From assembly GCA_022702545.1 (NCBI GenBank), contig JAHRBC010000006.1:2418001-2482000 (forward strand): 64,000 nucleotides of DNA, given 5' to 3'. Under the pieces are notes generated by a model, which saw only the letters and a list, made by a program, of their open reading frames with translations, ran no database searches and had not been told where the DNA came from. This stretch comes from Phycomyces nitens. Taxonomy: Eukaryota; Mucoromycota; Mucoromycetes; Mucorales; Phycomycetaceae. Made by a program: the position numbers and the translations under genes. Within the stretch, counting starts at the first letter, position 1, and every line of letters begins with the position of its first letter. Below, piece after piece: positions 57,624 through 64,000 of this stretch.

Positions 57624-58550
57624 CTAGCCATATAGTCGTCTTTTTAGCCAAGCTAGACAGCTTTTAATGGTCCATAGACTATCCATAATCGTGGCATTTA
57701 TACAAAAGGCGAGAAACACAAAGGTTGGCCCTAGGATCCAAAAGGTGTATTTGAGCATCCAATCGACAGACTCTTGGGTAGTGGGCCAGCACGGAATATC
57801 ATACTCTAGAATCTTGCATTCCTTAAAGGGCACAATAACATAAAACGCCAGTCGAAGGCCAGTCAGAGGAATAGTAAACCACACATAGTTCTTTTGGTTG
57901 GCCATTTCAGCTGGAGATAACTGCTCTTGATTTTCCTTTCCTTGCATAGTCTCATCCTCTTTATGTCCAGCATCCGCAGTCTGGTTGACGATTGGATCTT
58001 GAATCTTGGGTGGCACATTAGACTTTGTCATGGTCGTTGTCTTGGTCAAATACTTGTAGTTGTACTCTGTAGCCGTAGCATACGATGTCTGATAGTGTGT
58101 CACGGTAGTTGTTGTATTCATAGGCTCATATTTGTGTACAGTAATGGTTCTTGTGGGCACAATATTTTTTTGATTGCCGGACGACTTTTCTTTGGCGGGA
58201 ACTTCGACTGTTACTGTTGCTGCTAATACTGAGCTTGCGACAGTGCGAGTGCCGACAAATGTACGGACTGAATGGTTTTCATTATATTCATCGTCAAATA
58301 TCGACCAGACAATCTCAAAAATAGAAGGTTTGCTTTCTGGTAGACTTGGGGGAGTCGCTCTAGCCTTGACGTCAGGACATCCTTTCAGAGACATGATGGA
58401 GCATCCATAACGAAAAGAAGTTACAGGAAGATAGAGTCCAACTCCACTATAGAGATAGCCAAAGAGCATGGCTCCAATAGTGAGTATCGTGATGATGCTA
58501 GTAAACGGAATCATGTTTTTCTTTCTTTCAAAACCAAGCCAGTCAATCAA
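57624..58550 (-). CDS. Membrane protein with Ser/Thr-rich central domain, unrecognised
   Basis: Single exon, 308 residues from the first ATG (58,550); the second ATG at 58,514 would give 296 and places a signal-anchor-like segment (IPFTSIITILTIGAMLFGYL) at the very N terminus, so it is equally likely. A central region of about 140 residues is Thr/Val-rich (RTITVHKYEPMNTTTTVTHY) with several N-x-T sites, suggesting a secreted or lumenal, glycosylated domain. Two further hydrophobic segments follow (WFTIPLTGLRLAFYVIVPF; YTFWILGPTFVFLAFCINA) and a basic end (KSCLAWLKRRLYG). Conserved Cys residues lie at both ends. Family not recognised; a fungal plasma-membrane or wall-associated protein is a guess. 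Confidence 0.75.
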   Translation of the reverse strand: MIDWLGFERKKNMIPFTSIITILTIGAMLFGYLYSGVGLYLPVTSFRYGCSIMSLKGCPDVKARATPPSLPESKPSIFEIVWSIFDDEYNENHSVRTFVGTRTVASSVLAATVTVEVPAKEKSSGNQKNIVPTRTITVHKYEPMNTTTTVTHYQTSYATATEYNYKYLTKTTTMTKSNVPPKIQDPIVNQTADAGHKEDETMQGKENQEQLSPAEMANQKNYVWFTIPLTGLRLAFYVIVPFKECKILEYDIPCWPTTQESVDWMLKYTFWILGPTFVFLAFCINATIMDSLWTIKSCLAWLKRRLYG

Positions 58551-60939
58551 TCAGTAAATTAATCAATCAATCGACCAGAATAGTGGTAAAAAGAGAAAAA
58601 GACAATGTTTCCAAAAGAAACAATTGCCCCTCATAAATTGCTCTAGTGTCCCTGCTTATTTTTCCATGTCAAACAAAGATTCCCACCACTTGACTCAAGC
58701 TATATCTACCTTGATAATCAACTAATATTTACAACCAATTATTACGAGACAGGTAGAATCCACCTGTGCGTTATAAACTTTGCTTTTGGACCTTGGTTTG
58801 ACCCTCAAATAACCTAGCAGCTTATATTCACCATTACCTATTACAGAATTGCCTTTTTATATATATATACATAATTTATCAAGACTAGTATCTTTTCTAT
58901 ATGCTTTGGCACAAAAGTGTACACCGATATCAACTTTTTTTGGTCTTTTCTTTATAGCAATGGCATAAAAGTTTATAAAACAATCCCCAACTATCACTTT
59001 GCGTGGTCAATGTACTAAAAGTTGTATAAACCCTTTGCAAAGGCCAAGAAATACTTTTGGATATATAAATATTGTGATACTTTGTAGGATGTACTTGAAG
59101 ATTATATATATATATATAAGAGGAAATCCAATCGTACTGAATGAACGGGCTGTCTATATAATGGTACCAGATGACAAAGTAAAATGTTTTCTGAATGGCA
59201 TGTTTAACTGGGTGGAGAGAGTTATGTAATAAAGTGTAAGTTGTAGGATGTTGTTTAACCTTTTAACTCTTTGCTTGACAGCAAGTGTTTATTTTTACAT
59301 ATTCGTAGGCTTTTAACCTCGTACATGCTTATTTGCGATGAACTTGAATCTTAATATTCTTTAATAATAAAAATACACACACATTAAAACACTTGGCTCG
59401 AGTTTCTCATCTTTATACTTGGAATACATATTGACGTTTAAAATATCAAGATACATGTAAGAAACATATAGGTATGCTGCAAAAGGCCTGGGACACTTGT
59501 CTATCTAGTGAGTCTTGCATTGAGTCAAACCAGAAAATCGAAAAATTAAAAGAGACATATACATAGTATTTTCAATAGAATGATCATTGAAAATCTGTGT
59601 AGAATGCGAAATAATATCAAACTAATACACCTTTGTTTGGATCCCTTTTGCAGTGTATACTTTACCACTCTATGAATTCGTTTTTCACAAATGTTTGGAG
59701 AGGTCAAAAGTATGCAGTGTTACACAGTGCGCCTGTTGTTCCGGCAGAAAAAAAACTTTTGAGCGTGACTACTTGGTTTTTGCCCGGGTTGTGTTTATAA
59801 TATTTTGTGTAATATTTCCTTTTATGCTCTTTTTAATACAATCACCTTTCTGTTTTCAAAGAAATGTTCCAATTTCATCATTTATTAACATTATAAAGAT
59901 TCTATTACGTTGTTACATGAAGTACCTTTTATATTTTATATCAAATTACCTATATTCTTAATTCACGTATATCTTATTTTCCCTCCCTTTTTCCCGTAAC
60001 TGAACAACTCCTATATTCTTTTAACTTAACCACCAATCTGTATTTCGGTAAGTATCTCCTCACTTTTCACACTTATCCCAACTATGATTTAAGGTGGTTT
60101 TTATTCTTACGTTTCAATAAAGTGATCTGTTCCCGCAACAGAAAAGCATCATGCATAGTCGGAAAACATTTATCCACAACATTTCATTTCAAATTTTCTT
60201 TAAAAAAAAATCTACAACTAATTCCAAAAAAAAATTGATAAAAATATAAAAACAAGATTGTTAGACTTGCTCATATTTCATCTATGCAATGAGTAGTAAA
60301 AATCTTCAAATATATTTTGAATCATCATTAAAGCCATTAGGACGAAAAAGGTTGCACAATTGATTTGTTAAATAGAGGATTTTTGTAAATTATCCTAATA
60401 TTCTTCAAACTAAAAAAGTAAGTGACGATCTTTGGCTTGTTTCAATTTTTTGTGTGTGAAAAATAGTGATTGCATATTTAAAATCACATCTTCTTGCTGG
60501 CTGTTTTGTCAGTTTTGGTGACAGTTCTTGGTGACATAACAGTATTGATCACAGCTTTAATACTCTAGATTTGCTTTAATACATGACTGATTTGTTGAAT
60601 TTATTAGCCAGTCCTTGCCAAACAATTGTTTAATATCTACTATATTGTTCTTGGGTGAATCGCACACTGAAAAATGTATTTGATGTTTCTGCCCTCGTTT
60701 AGTATTGCCTATCTCTTACGTGAGTCTTTTTCTGCGACAATACAGAATATTTTAATCACTTTTTGCACTATTACTTCTTTCTAAAACCAACAAGAGAAAT
60801 ACAAGAATATTGTATATAAAATGACCAAGAGATGTTCACACAAATTAACCTCATGGGATGCTCAACAAGAGGGTTTTTTCTAAAGCAAACTTAACCAGAT
60901 CATGCATAAAAAATATACCTCACCCGCAATAATCAACTA
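58551..60939. other. AT-rich intergenic region
   Basis: Short frames only, none with a recognisable motif. Several TA runs. No gene or repeat called. Confidence 0.5.
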
Positions 60940-62620
60940 CTAGCAGTTGACAATCAAGCTTAATGTATTTGACGGGATGATGCTGAAGCTTTAGTTCTTC
61001 GAGAAAATAAGCAGTGGAAGGAACACAAGGAATCTTTTCTGGATATTTCAAGCGAAAAGTCGCGATCTGTAGTGTCTACAAGGATATCCCCTTTTTGCCA
61101 CCATATTACAACAATCCTATGTAGAATCCCGGAGTCCTTAACTAATGCTGCAAATCTCTTTTACACCCTGATATACTTTGATGACCCAATTGGGATTAAT
61201 TCTATCAAAGAAATCTTGCACGTACCACCTGAACAATCTCTACCAAAATCTATTTAGTCATTCATTATTACACATTTTATATTCAAGAAATTCTCAAATC
61301 ATCTACGAGATCAATATACCAAAGCAGCCCTAGACTTTGTGGACTACATTATGCGATTTTCCCCTTTATCATTTTTGAATATGGCTATTTTGACATTATC
61401 ATTGTTGTATAAAATTATGGTATCAATCCTGGAATATTCTCACAGTCCTTGACCTATGCTTGCCCATCACTGTTACCCAAAAAGGCGATCTCTCCAATTT
61501 AAAGAACTGGCACTCTATTCCTTTGATTCATACGGATTTCAAGATTTTCACTCATTAACTTAGCAGCCAAGTAATAGACACATCAAACATTCTTATCAAT
61601 TGTTTCTAAACTAGATTTGTTAAAGGATAATATATCACAGACAATGGACGTATGAAATTAATTATTACACAAGAAGCTCATCAAACTCAATCAGATGTTG
61701 CCAGACTAATACTTGACCAAGAAAAGGTTTATCATGGAATTCACCCCGAGTACCTTCAATATATCCTTTTTCTCCTCAAATATATCTGACAATATCATTT
61801 GTTTGTTATCCAACCCATTGAACCGGCGTCAAGGTTTCCGATATGAAGATCCGCTCTCATCAGCCATATTCACTCTTTTTCATTGGAGTCTTTCTCGAGG
61901 AAAGTACTAGCTAATCACAATATTCCAGGGCTCTCAGTGCCAGAAGATGTAATATCTTTGGCCTTTTTCACTTTCTCTCTGTACAATTAAATTTCTAGTA
62001 TATCCTGACTATATCCTTGTGGTTTGACCTCCTTTCTTGAACTCGAGATTCTCCACATGTATCTGGATATTTACTTTCTAGTCTTAAATACGACAATAAA
62101 CTTGCACAAAGCATAGGCTTTTTAATATATAGGGATCCTTTATCCCATTGAGAAAAATATTTAAAAGTCAAAACAATTCTATTATGGGATGATCGTACAT
62201 TATCCACTACGCTCGTTTGTCTTGGATATTCCATGATAGCATCTAGCCATTGTCGAGATAACTTTTACCATCAATTTTCGTACAAAAATATAAACCAAAC
62301 ATATTATATTTATTCTCAATTCTCATTGTCTGCTCATAGCCAAGCAATGATCTTGAATACACTAATACTTTCAAAACTCTGGCATATTCTTTATGTAAAA
62401 CTTGTTCTTGCGTCGCTCTTTGACAGTATCCGCTCATATATCAGTCGATTTCTATGGCCAACCATCTTTCATATAATTAGCTTTTTCGAAATAAGATTCC
62501 CTCTAGTTTTAAACGAATTGGTTATTTTAAAGCTATAGTTATAAAAAAATCAGTCTAAATTCGATGACTTTAATTCATCTTGGATCGGAAAGCAACTCAA
62601 TACTTTTGATCCCGTAGATA
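60940..62620 (+). pseudogene. Old LINE (non-LTR) reverse-transcriptase copy, many stops
   Basis: Scattered rightward fragments in several frames follow the order of a LINE reverse transcriptase: GDLSNLKNWHSIPLIHTDFK near 61,480-61,545; LILDQEKVYHGIHPEYLQY near 61,705-61,770 (LLLDQEKAYDRVHP-like in intact copies); NRRQGFRYEDPLSSAIF near 61,820-61,875 (RQGDPLSPLLF-like); and NTLILSKLWHILYV near 62,355-62,400, then DSIRSYISRFLW near 62,420-62,460, typical of the region after the palm domain. The F/YADD box is not preserved. Stops and frame changes occur every 20-60 codons, so it is long dead. Ends were not located. Confidence 0.75.
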
Positions 62621-64000
62621 AACGCTTTTTTGCTACAGTAAACCCTCACAGAAAATATTCAGTTCCCTGTTTTCCCTCTATCAAGCTGTGTTTTGGGTCT
62701 CTCCGTCTTCTCTCCGTCTAAGACATACCGATTTCCTCCCTTCTCATCTCACCATTCTTTTGTTTTGTTCTCACCCTACTTTATTTTCTCATTTGTCTCG
62801 ACACACTCTTCTTTTTCACTTCTTCCCGCAATTCTTCTAAATAACAAACACATACATACTTAAAAGTGGCTCATAAAATAAAGAACGACTCTTAACCCAC
62901 AATTACTTTGAATTTGACTCCTTTGTCGAAATACCCTTTCCTGAAGAACAATTGTATTTGCTTGCTAAGCTACGAATTGTTGGATCCAGTATTAGACAGT
63001 TACTCTGTTTCTCTTTCTTTCTCTTTCTCTCAATTATTTAACTCTCTTGCTCTATCTTATTCTTTTTCATCAAGTTTTACCTCTTCACCATCTTTCTCGT
63101 CCTGGAAGTTTTTACCTTAAAGTCAACACACTGCGTGAAAATACTTAGAAGCTCTAAACTAGGTAGAGATAGAATATTCTCATATTCGTGGATCCAGAAT
63201 ATCGAACATTTTACTATCCAGACTCTGGTTGTCCGAGTATAATAGGAAGCTCTCTGGTAAATTTTCTACATCACAGTTAAAAACAGCTTTTGTTTTACTC
63301 CTCGAGGAAGAAGACTGAACTTCTCTCTATAACTAGTATAATATCTCATTGATTCATTGTGATGCACGAATGCTCACAAAAATTATTGTACATTATTTAA
63401 TATATTTTATATGATTTCTTATTGCTGCTTTTCAGAGATTTTTTATGAAAGATAGTTCTTGGATTGTTCCAACAGAACAGCCTACTATAACTGTCACTAT
63501 CTTGTGTAATTATGGGTTTCTACTCGGTTTCTACTCTTACCGACTCTAATTTTTCTATACTCGTTTTTCAGTAACTACAACCAACTTTGCAAAGAGCGCT
63601 TATTATGTTTTCAATTTTGGTTAAAAAATCCTTTTTCAGTTTAATGGCTAGCAAGGTCTTGTACTATATATAAAAGCCCATGAGTTGCATTATTTGGGTA
63701 AGTTTTTCTTCTTTTATTTCTTTTTTAATACTATTTCATACTTATAACAATGTACAAGCTCTACGTTATGGTTGATAGAACATCGATAAAATATATATTA
63801 GAAGATATGTGTATGTCGGCCTGCTTTTTATATATATATAATTAAAGAGAGTAGGTCTTCACTATATGAGAACTGTAATTTTTTTTTGGATTCTTGGCTA
63901 TTTATTTAGTATTATATGCTCAAAGCACATGATTTTAAGAAAATAAAAACTTGCAAGAATTGAAACATTTCTTAGAAAAGTTCTCACAGAAACGTCACCC
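62621..64000. other. AT-rich region, no gene recognised
   Basis: T/C-rich stretches (for example 62,990-63,100) give Ser/Phe-rich frames that look like low-complexity noise. No feature supported up to the window end. Confidence 0.5.

Noticed and set aside
62908..63120. Ser/Phe-rich 70-codon frame
   Set aside because: Low-complexity TCT/TTC repeats explain it; no start context, introns or domain support a gene.

Overview
The window looks like fungal nuclear DNA, most likely from a Mucoromycota (Mucorales-type) species. It is AT-rich, with compact genes interrupted by many GT-AG introns of about 45-110 bp. The host genes read as typical fungal orthologues, and the dense repeats are CACTA-like DNA transposons, chromodomain Ty3 retrotransposons, a Tc1-type element and a LINE, a mix I associate with that phylum. 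This assignment is an inference. No rRNA, tRNA or CRISPR was recognised.

Region 1 (1-42.9 kb) is almost pure mobile-element territory. Three related CACTA-like elements (A about 1-5950, B 9499-15594, C 19118-25379) each carry a Tnp2-type transposase and a convergent spliced accessory gene ending in a W-R-S-D-E motif. B has matched CACTGCAAAAA termini and a TAG target duplication. C has an uninterrupted 839-codon main transposase exon. Relics between them include another CACTA family (E, 6.1-7.5 kb), a Tc1 tail (8.4 kb) and a broken Ty3 gag-protease with one LTR (16.3-18.6 kb). From 26,078 to 37,496 there is a three-level nest: a CACTA element (D2, duplication GGG) holds a shorter, transposase-less relative (D1, duplication TAA), which holds a nearly intact Ty3 chromovirus (duplication CCAGG, LTRs differing at 1 of 268 positions). 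A well-preserved Tc1-like element (37,608-38,937, DD35E), two Ty3 3' ends with LTRs, and a frameshifted OTU-protease gene follow.

Region 2 (43.5-58.6 kb) is a normal gene block. It holds a PPIL4/Cyp6-type cyclophilin-RRM protein, a five-exon membrane protein, mitochondrial ribosomal protein uL4, an acidic protein, calcineurin B, a SANT/Myb-like protein, a KDM4-type JmjN-JmjC demethylase and a second membrane protein. Exon structures were worked out by hand from splice signals and reading phase.

Region 3 (58.6-64 kb) has no convincing host gene. It contains an old, heavily mutated non-LTR (LINE) reverse-transcriptase copy at about 60.9-62.6 kb.

Most broken element genes are interrupted by single in-frame stops. 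The codons inferred from paralogues suggest C-to-T or G-to-A changes, as expected from cytosine deamination of silenced repeats.
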